This document shows positions 50,401 to 61,732 of a DNA stretch of 64,000 bases, piece by piece. This DNA is from Casuarina equisetifolia (taxonomy: Eukaryota; Streptophyta; Magnoliopsida; Fagales; Casuarinaceae), in the NCBI GenBank assembly GCA_028551475.1, contig CM052355.1:9734001-9798000 (forward strand), given 5' to 3'. The position numbers were made by a program, and so were the translations under genes. The first letter of the stretch is position 1. Each line of letters begins with the position of its first letter. A model generated the notes under the pieces. The model saw only the letters and a program-made list of their open reading frames with translations, was not told the DNA's origin and searched no databases.

Positions 50401-53400
50401 CTCCCCTCCCTTCCTTTTCTCTCTACCGTGGCACAGTGCCACAAGCGTAGGGTCCTCACAAAAAACCAAAAGAAGCACTAACTTGAAGGCATAATTATAA
50501 GGGGCGAAGTAGTACCTCAATTTTCCCATAGATCCAGCAAGACGATGACCAACAGAACGCACTGCTCTTCTGAAGAAAAACAATGCATACACACCCTGAA
50601 AATAAATAGGATCACTTTCTAAGGAAAAGAAAATTTCAAGATAAGTAGATGAAACTGAGAAAATATGCAAATGCACAGACAAATAAGTACCGGAAACTGT
50701 TGATGTCCATCCAAAGCCAGTTCATGCTTAGTGTCAATTGCTTCAATAAATGTTTCAAATTCAGTGAACAATGACTGATCATCCAACAGGATAGGGAACA
50801 TTAAAACCTGTGATTGGATAGAGAACAAATTCAAGTCAGTATCCAACCCAAAAGAAAAAAGCTCAGCAATCAAAGCAAAATCATTTCAAAAATTCCCATC
50901 TTAAGGGAACAGGTACTGTATGGATGCATGAAGGTAATTACATGGTATAGAGGCAAAAATTCATATTTCATCAGGCATATGACTTGCAAATGAATAGAAA
51001 TACACATTCGAGAATCAATTGCACAAAAGCAAGATAACTATGACTAGAAGCTATACTTCCTCATAGCAAGCACAAGAGATCCAGTGAATAACTATAGTTT
51101 CTCCGTCTGCTGATGAAAATAACACGAAGAGCTCATTAAAAAAAAAAAAAAAAATCTTTCAAGTGCATGCTCCAAATAAAAAATCAAAACTCTATAATCA
51201 CCTTATATCTTCGCAGGCACTACAGAGTTTCAAAGAAACATAGACATGGAGCTCAAACTACCTCAATTCATCAAAGAAGAAATGAAGAAAATTCTTTCAT
51301 TGATGAATTTTATGTTAGACAGAAAGGAGAAGCGGGGAGTGGGATGGCTAGGTATTGCTCAGAGAAATATGTAAATGAAGCAAAAACCACCTGAAAATAT
51401 CAAAGACGAAATGAAGAAAAATCTCTCATCAAGGAAATAAATGGTTGGAATTTCTCAGTGAAAGAGCTTCCAATGAAGGCAGCAAAATTAATGAAGACAA
51501 GGAAATTATAAAAGAGGGAAGCAAACGAGATGTGCACCCCGATTCTAGCATTATTTGGCCACACATTAATGTTGAAAGGCTTATGGATTGCAGAAGTTTA
51601 TTAGAATAAGAACTTAGGAAAGGATCTAAAGGTCTTATTAGCAGCAAGTAGCAACAACATCCGGCTTCAGAAGCTTGAAAAGATAAGGAAAAGGCAATTC
51701 CCTGCCCATTATCAGGCCACTAGCAATTAGTGTATACTTTCTGTTCTAGTACTTAAGCATATAAAATTATTGAAAAATTAAAGAATAATTCGCCACCAGA
51801 AAGAAAACTAATTGCTATCAGCATTTTGTTAAACATGTTACAAAAAAATCATAGATAAATAAATAAATAAATAAACACAACAAACACTACACATGCCTCA
51901 TACATGAGGCTAACAACTTCAGCATTATCACGAGCTGGATCATATTCATTCCGTGCAATTCTTGCATTGATCCCCCTCAAGTGTTGAGTCACCCTTTCCT
52001 CATCAAGACTTTGTAACGCATCAAGAAGGGGACTAATACAACTCTGCTCATACTCCATATCATACATCTGGACGGCTTGATGGTGCTGGGAGATGCACTG
52101 GATACATTGCTTCATTTCTTCAGAGATCCTCTTCCACAAACACTTCAGAGGAGAATTAGGATTCTCATCTTTGAAGTAATTGTAAAATGTCTCCAAAAGA
52201 GGACCCATTAATTCCCATGAGCCACACCAGATATGAGTTTCTTGTGGCAGACAAATTAAAAAATTAAAAGTGTCTGCAAACCTGACATGGCAGAAAAGAA
52301 AAAACTGGTTTATCATCAAAGCAGCAATGAAACAATAAAAATTCAAGAACAATAGCTAAACATGATAAATATGAAGAACTCCAAATCAAGCTATGCACAA
52401 AAATTGTTTGACAAGTAACATACTATATTGGAAAGCAAAAGGGCAACCATTACAAGACAAAATTACACAAAACAAGCAAGAAAGATAAACGGAAAATCTA
52501 AAGAGGAAAAAGCATAGAAACCATTGAAGTCCCAATCGACCAGCAAAACGAATTGAAAGAGAGAAACTTCAACCTGGGTAAAGTTAAATACGATATTACT
52601 GAATCTATGTGAAGTCTTAGAACATGAAAGTCCAGAAAGATAATGCAAAAATTCCCTACGTTCTGAGCTTAAAAAGAAACAGGTAATCAAAATCGCGGAA
52701 AATTAGGCAATGTAAAGGGTTAAATTTTTGGCTTAAAAAAATGAAATGCTTTACACTCAAGATTCCAACTCTGCTCTGGAACCCGAAAAGAGAAGAAAAA
52801 CTTAAAATTTTTAACACAAAACCAAGCGTAATTTTTGTTTAAACATACTTATAATGAACCGTTTAGTTCAAATAAATTAAGCAAAATTTCCAAAATATAA
52901 AACCAACTCCTCACGTTGGCAACATAAAATTCCACAAAAATCACGTGCATGGCAAATTTAACCGTTAACCTTTTTTTTTTTTTTTTTTAACGATCTAACG
53001 GGAAAGAAGTAAGAACAGAGTAACTGTTAATAAAAAAAAATCAAAAAGGGAAAAGAAGCCTGAAATTTTCACTGCAAAATGATAATCATGTTCATCAACA
53101 AAAAATCTGTTGATTCATTCAGATCTTTTCTGCTCATATTTGCTCCATTTTCTAAGCAACCCAGCTACATATTACAACCGAAAAAAAAAAAGTCCAAGTA
53201 GAATAAAGTTCAGAACAACAAAATAAAAGATATGGATCGAATGCATTAGAAAATTAAAAAAAGAGCATCGCTCCTTTACCACTGTTCCTTAAGGTGGTGG
53301 AGGCGGCGTCGTTTGGAAGGGTCCTGGGCATCATCGCCATCTTCTTCTTCCTCGATGGCTCTCCAGCGGTCGAGCAGCTCTTGTCTCGTTGCGGACTTGT

Positions 53401-53407
53401 TCGGCAT
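38444..53407 (-). CDS. Plant Sen1/senataxin-type helicase (At1g16800-like), about 2,354 aa, 22 exons
   Basis: Exons in transcript order: 53407-53280, 52281-51897, 50807-50691, 50595-50516, 49830-49684, 49568-49420, 49327-49197, 49062-48940, 48845-48772, 47401-46817, 46681-46570, 46420-46283, 46041-45712, 45390-45117, 44921-43699, 43233-42831, 42750-41849, 41753-41688, 41606-41481, 40861-40617, 40507-39282, 38544-38444. All phases close (7,065 bases). Residues about 1-920 are a helical Sen1-type N-terminal region. A low-complexity Ser/Lys-rich linker in exon 15 (about 925-1330) precedes the helicase core: NDSQLQAI, Walker A GPPGTGKT split by an intron (about 1464-1471), Walker B IDEAAQ, GDPKQLPAT, YRMHPEICQFPS, IGIITPYKCQL, VDGFQGREVDIL (about 1957) and MNVALTRAKLSLWILGN. 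A Lys-rich nuclear-type tail (TRKRKH) follows. Yeast Sen1 (2,231 aa) and human senataxin terminate transcription and remove R-loops, so a nuclear RNA:DNA-unwinding role is inferred. The last exon is short and slightly less certain. Confidence 0.93.
49063..49196 (-). other. GC-AG intron 7 of the Sen1-like gene
   Basis: Exon 7 ends CTGCAG and the next bases are GCATGT; exon 8 begins after CTATCTAG. The junction FQPFLQ/SLEALQDGEHEKQRR is the only one that keeps the frame; the nearest GT, three bases further on, gives a stop at once in exon 8. Confidence 0.85.
50363..50421 (-). repeat. G-rich tract in intron 4 of the Sen1-like gene (sense strand)
   Basis: Read on the minus, coding strand: an A/G purine stretch, several runs of three to five G separated by single A, then 15 G (50376-50390), then TTGTTGTTGTG. 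It begins about 95 bases after the exon 4 donor. The G-runs fit the usual G-quadruplex pattern several times over. Confidence 0.88.
50808..51896 (-). other. GC-AG intron 2 of the Sen1-like gene
   Basis: Exon 2 ends ATGTATGAG and is followed by GCATGT; exon 3 begins after AATCACAG with GTTTTAATG. The resulting SLMYE/VLMFPILLDDQSL junction fits the family. Using the next GT would shift the frame. Confidence 0.85.
51268..51445. repeat. Diverged tandem duplication in intron 2 of the Sen1-like gene
   Basis: ATCAAAGAAGAAATGAAGAA (from about 51268) and ATCAAAGACGAAATGAAGAA (from about 51398) with similar following bases suggest an old duplication with a period near 130 bases. It is non-coding. Confidence 0.6.
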
Positions 53408-55523
53408 TTCTCAGTTCCCAAATATTTTTGTCTTCGTTACATGGAATTTGCCTCTTTCCTTAGGGTTTTCTCTCTCTCCAGCGAGCGCGCGCAAGAGTGA
53501 TATAAAGTCATTTGATTACAGGGGCTATATAACTGTGCAGGGAAGCGAGCTCCGTACCTTCAAACTTGGGAGAACGGGGAACCGTTCGAAATTCCGCGTC
53601 CAACCGCAGTGGGCTACGTGATCTGGGCCTCACAATGGACTCAACCCAAAAGATGGGTTTAGCGCCATTCAGGGCCTTGACATAATCCTTTTCCACGTCT
53701 TTGACCCACCAGAATGGACCCACTAGCATAGAGCGGCTCGCCAGATGACCGTTGGAGGCCCTTATGAACGCTGTGAATCGATAGCTCTGGGGTAGCCGTT
53801 ACGCTGGGAACAGGCTTGTTTGGGGAGGGCTTTGGTGGGAAGAGCTGCAGAGACAATTTTTTGGCCTAATGAAAGGCGGCGTCTTGGTCTCAAGTTGATA
53901 TCATTGTTAATGAAAACAAGCTTCTTTGCATAGATCTTGTCTCTGTTTTTGCCAATCTACTTTTTGAGTGTTTATGGATTGTTGGGTCAATTTAGCTAGT
54001 TCGAAACATGAAATGCTTATATAGATTTAACATATTCATAACATTATGCTCAAGACAAGAGATATGTTGAACATAATAGTTATCTTATATTACTAATACT
54101 TGATTTTTATAAAGAAAAATACAGAAAATGTGATTTTAAAATAGAAAATTCAGAGAGCAATGTAACATCGCAAATTAAGTTCTTACAATTCTGCACATTA
54201 CTTTATTTCGTAATAACATTAAGGGTGAAGTTTGAATGTTTATGAATAGAGGAATGAGAAGAACGTGCAGTAGAATTACTTGCTATTTCAGGATCTTTGG
54301 TTATATAACAAGGCCCAAAGCAATGAATGGGAATGGCAGTGAAAGTCTTGTTGCCAATCGTCCTGCCCGCCCAGAGAGGCATCTGTAAAGAGAAAAGAAA
54401 AAGGTTTATCACGCGGGCTTTGGCCCTGTCAACGAGAGAGACCCTAAGTCCAATTCCTTCGCTTTCACTTCTTTTTAGAGGGATGGGATACTCACTGATA
54501 GCGGGGGACCAATCCAAACACTTGTTCGAGCTTTGTTCTTTTGCCTTTCGTTTTCCAATTTAAAGGAAAAAGTTGTGTCTATTCCTGGTGGAAAAAGTTG
54601 TTATTACAGTCCAACGCAAATTGTGCGTTGCCAAGGGGATTTTGGACCTCAGAAAAGGAAGGCTGTATCTATTCTACAAATGCTTTCAGCGTTCTCACCA
54701 CTTAATTACGCTTTTTCAAGCATCTCTCTCCTTGGACGTTCCACAAATCTAGTTGTTTGAGCTACTCTTACCTTTTCCACCAAGTTTTGTCTACCTTATA
54801 AATTCGCTTATCTCCATTTTGATTTTTCGGCTCATTATGAATTTTTCATTCATGAGCATGAAAAAGATATTTTCAAAAAAATTCAAATTTATGACATTTT
54901 ATTAAAGTGTAAATGTCAATATCATGTTAAAATTGTTAATAAGACACGATACGAGTCCCTTTCACTTCTCTGCCAAAACCCTTTTGTCTTTTTATTTATT
55001 TATTTATTTTTTAAATTCATAGATGTGACAAAAGTGGCTGTTTTTTCTTTCTTACACTTTGCAAAAACCTTAGAGCATGGCACGGGCGCCGTGTAGAGGT
55101 CAAAATATCAATGGATTCTGTCAGTAGTTCCGGTAGAATCTGGAAAACCAAGTGTGGACTCTTCAAACCGCATCCACTTTCGAATCCGGAAAGCGCCCAC
55201 TTTTGGGTCTTTCGAAAAGAAAGCACAAAGTCTAAAACAGAGCCCCGGAGTTACAAGCCATAAACCCTACGAAGACCAAGTTCCAAGAGAAGCCAAAGAA
55301 TAAGTCAAAAAAAATCTCTTTGATGTCCAAACGATCCTCCTCTCGCTCTCAGGCACGTCCATTTTCAACAACCTTTCTTTTTGCATCTTGTGTTGCTTCC
55401 TCTGTTTTTCTCTGAACATGGACATTAATATCATATAACCGACTCGCATTCGCCTATTATAAGGCTAGAACTCCGTAAACAAATTAGTTTGTAATTTTTT
55501 TTTGCTAACCCGAGTGGAAAAAT
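53408..55523. other. Divergent promoter region between the Sen1-like gene and BTL1
   Basis: The two flanking genes are transcribed away from each other, so this 2.1 kb carries both promoters and leaders. A TTTA repeat lies near 54992-55010 and a TATTATAAG motif lies about 65 bases before the BTL1 start. A minus-strand frame at 54203-54517 has no recognisable domain. No other gene is supported. Confidence 0.5.
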
Positions 55524-58500
55524 ATGGCATTTGAATCGCAGTCGCTGAAGAAGAAGAGCTCCCTTGGGGTTTTTGGGGACGTCTTCTACGGCACGATGAT
55601 GCTTCCTAAAGAGCTGGAGATCGAGAAGGAGAGCGATTTCCATCTTGGATTTCAAGTTCCAGACTTCGGGCGTGCTGTCCATGTGAGTATCAGATCTCTG
55701 TCTGCTTTTATTTTCGTACATGTAGAATTTATGGGTTAAAGAGAATGAAAGAAATGGATGAGGAGAGAGTTCTGGGTCATTGTAAGCCGTCAAGAAAGGA
55801 AATCTTTTTTCAAGGAGTGAAAAGTAGCGATTTTGGAACGCCATTGTGCTTCTTTTTAACATGGATATTGAAAGCTTATCTCCTCTAAGCCAAGTAGTTC
55901 TTAGAGGCTCTTTTGGTCGAGCATCAGGATTTTACGAACGATTTTAATTTAATTATAGGAGTTTGATCATCATCCAAACATCTGATATCTCTCTCGCTTT
56001 ACATCTCTCAGATCTTGCTCTGTAATTATGCTGCTTCAAACTCATTCTTTTCCTTGTTTGAGCTGAGAGTAGAGTGCTTTCCTCTATAATTGTTCAATTA
56101 GTTTTGATCTTTTTGGGAGATATAATCAGTATGGTGTTGGCTGTCGCCCACCTAGAAATATCACGTTATTAGCCAAAATGACATGTGAGGTAAAGCACCG
56201 TAGCGGGCAAACATGTTTGTTGTAGTCCTAACCTACGTATTATGGAATGAATATGACCACTTTACCCAGAGGCCTAAGCCTAATGGCAGGCCACATCTGT
56301 TCCTTTTGAGTATCATCCCCTGCCTAGGACCCCATAAGTCCATATGTGCCGCCCCCCATAAGATCATTCCATATTATCAACTGTGAGGTGTGAATACTAC
56401 TTAGAGCACCACTTAATAGTCATTGTGATGCAATCAGCATACATATTAGAATAGCACAAGTCATCTTGCATTTGCAAGGTTCTGACTATCAAGGAAGTGC
56501 AGACATTGACTTCTGTTCTCTTCCTTTCTGTGATGCGATTATCCGGATAACATTCTTCTTATGCGCAATGGTTCTTGTCCTTTCCAAGTATATGTGTATT
56601 TTCCTGTCAGTTCCTTCTAAAACAGTAATGTTTTATACCCCTGGCTTCCCATTTGAGAATTTTATACATAGGCTTCAGTGTTAGGCTTTCCCAATTTGGT
56701 GACTTTTTTGTACCTACAATGTGTTGTGGTAAGATATATTTTCTTCCTGCACCAAAGAATGAATAATCTAGGACGGATTGGATAGGCTTTTGTGGGGTTG
56801 CATACTTCATGTTGAAGTTATTTATGGACTATCCTACTGTATGCTTGAGTAAGTAGTCCAAATACCATATTCCTTTGGTCCAATGATTTCATCCTTCGAT
56901 CTGTTGTGGTAGGCTGTTAAATAGTCTTGATGTCGTTTGTTGTTCCCATTAAATATTAAGGTTTGTGTTACTAGAATATTATGGTTTTAATTATTACCTG
57001 GAATTTTTTCTACTGTTTATTTCTTCCTATTTAAGATTGCTCGTGGCATTCCATTAAAGAGCTGAAGGAGAACAAAATATCTTTTTTAAAGTTTTTGTAA
57101 TGGGTTCTATGACATTGACATCCTTTCATGTAATTCAGGATTTCTTCAGGACTAGAGAAGTTGGTGAATTTGTTAGTGGGGCTCTGGCAGGGGCTATGAC
57201 CAAAGCTGTTCTTGCTCCTCTTGAAACCATCAGGTTGGCTTTGGTTATTTATTATGTCGTGAAGTAAACATATAAATTCCATCACATTTTGTGGTTGATG
57301 TTATGAACTCATATTTGCAAGCATATCGCTCTCCCTGTCGGTTTAAGTCTGTAATGGAAAATTTGCGTGGTAGGAAAACTCACTTGACTGCCAAAGGCTT
57401 AGAACCAAGATATTGAGCCCTACATATGTGTGATTAATCAGTTGGAAACTAGCACTTTTGTTTGCATAATCTCCGTTTTGTTCCTCAAAATGGGTTTGGG
57501 GATGGTTGCTAGACATTGAAGGCGACTTTCAGTAATAGGTCAAACGATTGGAGGTAGCCTTTCCCAACACCCCACCTCTTATGAAGTTGATTTGCTCTCA
57601 GGAAGAGGCCAAAGGACTTACTAGCTAAGTTTGATGTGATAATTTGTTGTGTTGGGGCATATATTTTAGCTGCTTTTCTATTCATTTCAATTAGGTTCTT
57701 GTCTTTTCCAATTCTCGGATCCTCTGTGCCTGTGGGTGGAACATATATCTTAAAAAACACAGCTGTTCTTGCTTGGCATTCTGCCTTTGTCTGCATACAT
57801 GGATAATTTGGAGTGAAAGAAAGATTGTATGTTTGGTGGCGTGAAGTTGTTTGTCATTGAAATGAAATCAGTGTTTTTAGAAAACACTGCTTTTTCTTGT
57901 TTGGACTGCGCATCTTCTGTGATTTATTTTCTGGATTTTGTGAACTCTTCCTTCTTTTGCCTTTTCTTAATTAATTATAACTATGGTTCTTTAGGAGGGT
58001 CGGGTTTACACATTTGATGTACATGAGGTGTTATGACTTTTTGTTGAACCAATAATATGATAATGTTGTTTTGACTTACATTTTGTGAAATATTCAGGAC
58101 AAGAATGGTGGTTGGTGTTGGATCCAAACACATTGCTAATAGTTTCATTGAAGTGGTTGAGCAGCATGGTTGGCAAGGATTATGGGCTGGCAATGCGATC
58201 AATATGCTTCGCATAATTCCCACTCAGGCAATTGAGCTTGGAACATTTGAGTGTGTAAAACGAGCAACGACATCAGCACAAGAGAAATGGAACCAAAGCG
58301 AAAGCCCAAGGATGCAAATTGGTCATCTGAGTTTGAACTTTTCTCTATCCTGGATTTCTCCAGTTGCTGTTGCTGGTGCTGCTGCTGGAATCGTCAGCAC
58401 ACTTGCATGTCATCCCCTTGAAGTTTTAAAGGTACCTCTACCGTAGGACATCCTTATAAAAGTAAATTTGAGAATTTTGTGAGACATCTATATGTTGTTC

Positions 58501-59742
58501 TTTGGATATTAGGGATTTCATCTTTTATTACATGTAAAGAAAATTAATGATGATCTATTTCAGGATGATGTTGTATATCCCTTATACTTGTATTTTGAAT
58601 GATGTATTCCCTTGTAACTAGTTAGTCTTCAATGATTGCAAATTTTGATTATGTTTAAGACAAAAATGTGGGAGCTTTTTTCTCTTGAATGTTAATGTTT
58701 CTCTGAAACTGATTTTTTTCATTCTAACTTATTATTACAGGACAGGTTGACTGTCAGTCGTGAGACATACCCTTGTTTAAGTGTTGCAATTAGCAAAATT
58801 TATAAGGATGGTGGGATTGGCGCCTTTTATGCTGGTATCTCACCTACACTGATTGGGATGCTTCCATACAGTACTTGTTACTATTTCATGTATGATAAAT
58901 TGAAGAGATGTTACTGCCAAGCAAAAAATAAGAAGTCTTTAAATCGTCCAGAGATGCTCCTGCTTGGAGCTCTTTCAGGTGAGAAACTATGTCCTCCATA
59001 GCTATGCCAGTCTTCTGTTATTGATATCGCACTTCCTATTCCTTTTTTCATGTCATGTTGCTAGTAAACAGTGATTTTGAAAGTATTGTGGATCCTTACA
59101 ACTGAACTAGAACTTAATCCTTCCCCGTGTATGAGCTTCACAGAACATATTTATTGGGATTGATCTCTTACTTTCTCCTATCAGCATCTGTTTAAATTAT
59201 CATTTATTGAGTGCAAGAAGTTGCATACCTCTTTCGTCGATTCTATTTTTGACAGAAGGGACATTATACTTGAGTGTAAAGGACTGATGGGGCTATTTGC
59301 ACCATCCAGGTGCCCTTGTACTTCATCACCACATTACTAATCACAGTGTATTTGAAGCTTTACTTTCTTCTCTAACCCCGCTGCATGTCTGACGGAACCT
59401 AAATGACAGAATGGACGTGTATTTCCAGAGTTGATTCTGATAAGATCATCACTCAACTAATTGGAATATCATATACTTCACAAATTGCCAGGTTTTACGG
59501 CCAGCACAATTAGCTTCCCGTTGGAGGTTGCGAGGAAAAGGTTGATGGTAGGAGCTCTTCAGGGTAAGTGCCCCCCCACCATGGCAGCTGCACTTTCAGA
59601 AGTTATCCGGGAAGAAGGTCTGATGGGACTTTACAGAGGGTGGGGTGCTAGTTGTTTAAAGGTCATGCCATCCTCTGGCATTACCTGGATGTTTTATGAA
59701 GCTTGGAAAGACATATTGGTTGTTGGAAAAGGTAGTCTTTGA
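55524..59742 (+). CDS. BTL1: Mitochondrial adenine-nucleotide carrier BTL1, 358 aa, 5 exons
   Basis: Exons 55524-55682, 57139-57233, 58098-58431, 58741-58978 and 59492-59742; all phases close (1,077 bases). The protein is a mitochondrial carrier (SLC25) with three repeats, each with the PX[DE]XX[KR] signature: PLETIR (residues 80-85), PLEVLK (191-196) and PLEVAR (285-290). Six transmembrane helices are expected. Family-specific stretches such as EVGEFVSGALAGAMTKAVLA, WQGLWAGNAINMLRIIPTQA and MLPYSTCYYFMYDKLK match Arabidopsis BT1-like protein 1 (At3g20240), a probable adenine-nucleotide transporter of the inner mitochondrial membrane. The N terminus (about 50 residues) precedes the first repeat, as in that protein. 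The exact transported substrate is inferred from the family. Confidence 0.95.
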
Positions 59743-61732
59743 CGAACGTCCACCATTATTACACACAAGTTCAAAGTTGAGACTGAAAATTGGGAGCCTT
59801 TATTTGAATTGTTTCAAGGAGAAGGTACCACCAATTAGGATGCTGAAGCCTCTCAGTGGCTTTGTCATAGTCCCGAGGCTGCATGTTGCCTTCTTATATT
59901 CCGGGCAAGTTATGGTTTTGGGTGATGGCTTCCCCAACTTGTCCACCACCAGAGTCCTTCGGACCAAGAATTTGGTCGTCTTCAATTTTGTTACAGCAAA
60001 CGCTAAATGTATTATTAGTTTTATTTTTCTATTTGTCCGACGTCAGTATAATTCAATGTTTACCCAAAGCGTTAGATTTTCTGTTTTGCTGCTTATTTTC
60101 TTTATACTTTTGCCATCTTGCTTAGCGCAAATACTCTTTTATGGATTATTTCCTTAAGAAAAGAAAAGGAGATGGTCCGCTCCCTAAACTTCATACATTT
60201 GGTTTTCGATCAACCAAGTCGTAGACAAAAGTATGACAGTCCACAGAACCACATTTTCATAAAGGAAGGTTACCAAATCATAAGAACGCCTCCTCCCCGT
60301 ACCAGAGAATTCGTAACTGTAGTTTAGTCTTGCGAGAATTCCGGTGGATAAAACTTCCCCTTGATCTTAAGTGGGCTATCTAAACCATGCTGTGGCGAGA
60401 TCGTGTAATGTAAAGAGATTCTCTTATTAATTGTAGAAGATGTTGATCCAACGGGTTTCTACAAGCGTAAAGGTGCTCCAAGCAATTTTTACATGTATCC
60501 TCAACGAGAGGGAATGTAACCCGCTCAAGAGGGTTGTGAAGATGGAGTCAAAACTCGACGAATTACAAAAATGCGTAGACTACATCATCTCTGGCTCTGC
60601 AGTAGTGCCATTTCTTCCCCTCAGAAACTGAGGCATGCATGTGTTGGTTGATTGACGGTCCTCCGTCAACATGTAAACACAAAACAAGCAGAGTCCTGTT
60701 TCAACAAGAAAATAATTCAAATAAGGGTCACTTATATTTCACTCTACCTTTAACGGTACTGAAACCATCAACATCTGTTGTGTATATTTTTACGTGATAG
60801 ATAATCCTATAAGCCTGACTAAAATGAAGACAATCTCAAAGTGGTGCTGTGCTAGAACAGTATGATTGTCAGTTGAATGGGAAGTGGATTTATAGGTTGG
60901 CATTGTGAAATTTCCATCCGTAGAGTTGAGTGCCTAATCAAACCCCTGGCTTTTGCATGAGCTATGCGAAAGTGCCTAATCGAACCATCCATGGCAGGTG
61001 ACCTGCTATCTGAATTGCTATTTCACTCTACCTTTCTGTTATTTTTGCTCCCATAAGTAAACAACCCAAACTACATCTTGGAGGTGACTTAACTACCTCT
61101 GGAACGCTTAAAGAGTGACTCAACCAACTTATTGGGATTTCAGGGTTCGTATGGCTACCTCCCAGGGAAATCTTTTTGTACCTAAATAGTAATTGAAATG
61201 GGTCAAGTCTTACAAGTAATAGTTAAGATAAGTGCAAAATAGGTGCAAGTTCAAAGGGGTAAAGTATATTTTCCCAAAATTTTCGCACAATAATAATTCA
61301 TTGCCTATTCTTTGTAGAAAATTCTTAAAAACATGATTCAAGCATCCAAACAGAGAAGCATCTAAAATAACTTTGCAAGAATCAAAAGAATTATTTACTG
61401 GAGCCATATAATTAAAATAAATAATTCTGCATGCTCATGTCAGTAAACATATAATCACATAGACATGTTTTGTTTTAATATTCCGGCACCAACTTATACA
61501 GAAAATTTCACACAACATGATAGACAATCAGTCAGCTTGTATCTGAAAGTAAAAGAATAAACCCTCGTGTTATGAGCCGGAAGAAAAAAAAAAGTGAGCA
61601 ATTGAAACAGAAAACACTACCTTGGATGCAATAATCAAATTGTTCATCAAACTTTTTTGCTCTAAATACCAAACAAATAGTTAATACTGGTTGTGACCCA
61701 TGAATCCTATACAGAGTTAAGTGGAAACATAC
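59743..61732. other. Convergent spacer between BTL1 and the reticulon gene
   Basis: It holds the BTL1 3' UTR and, somewhere on the minus strand, the missing last exon and 3' UTR of the reticulon gene. Short open frames at 60118-60631 (+) and 61210-61407 (-) show no recognisable domain. Candidate acceptors after 61733 (for example near 61553 and 61655) do not give the expected reticulon C terminus. Confidence 0.45.

Noticed and set aside
54203-54517. Minus-strand open frame of 104 codons in the Sen1-like/BTL1 promoter region
   Set aside because: No known domain or signal peptide, overlapped by a plus-strand frame, and located between two divergent promoters.
59696-60157. Plus-strand open frame of 153 codons after BTL1
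   Set aside because: It starts in another frame inside the last BTL1 exon and runs into the 3' UTR, with no domain.
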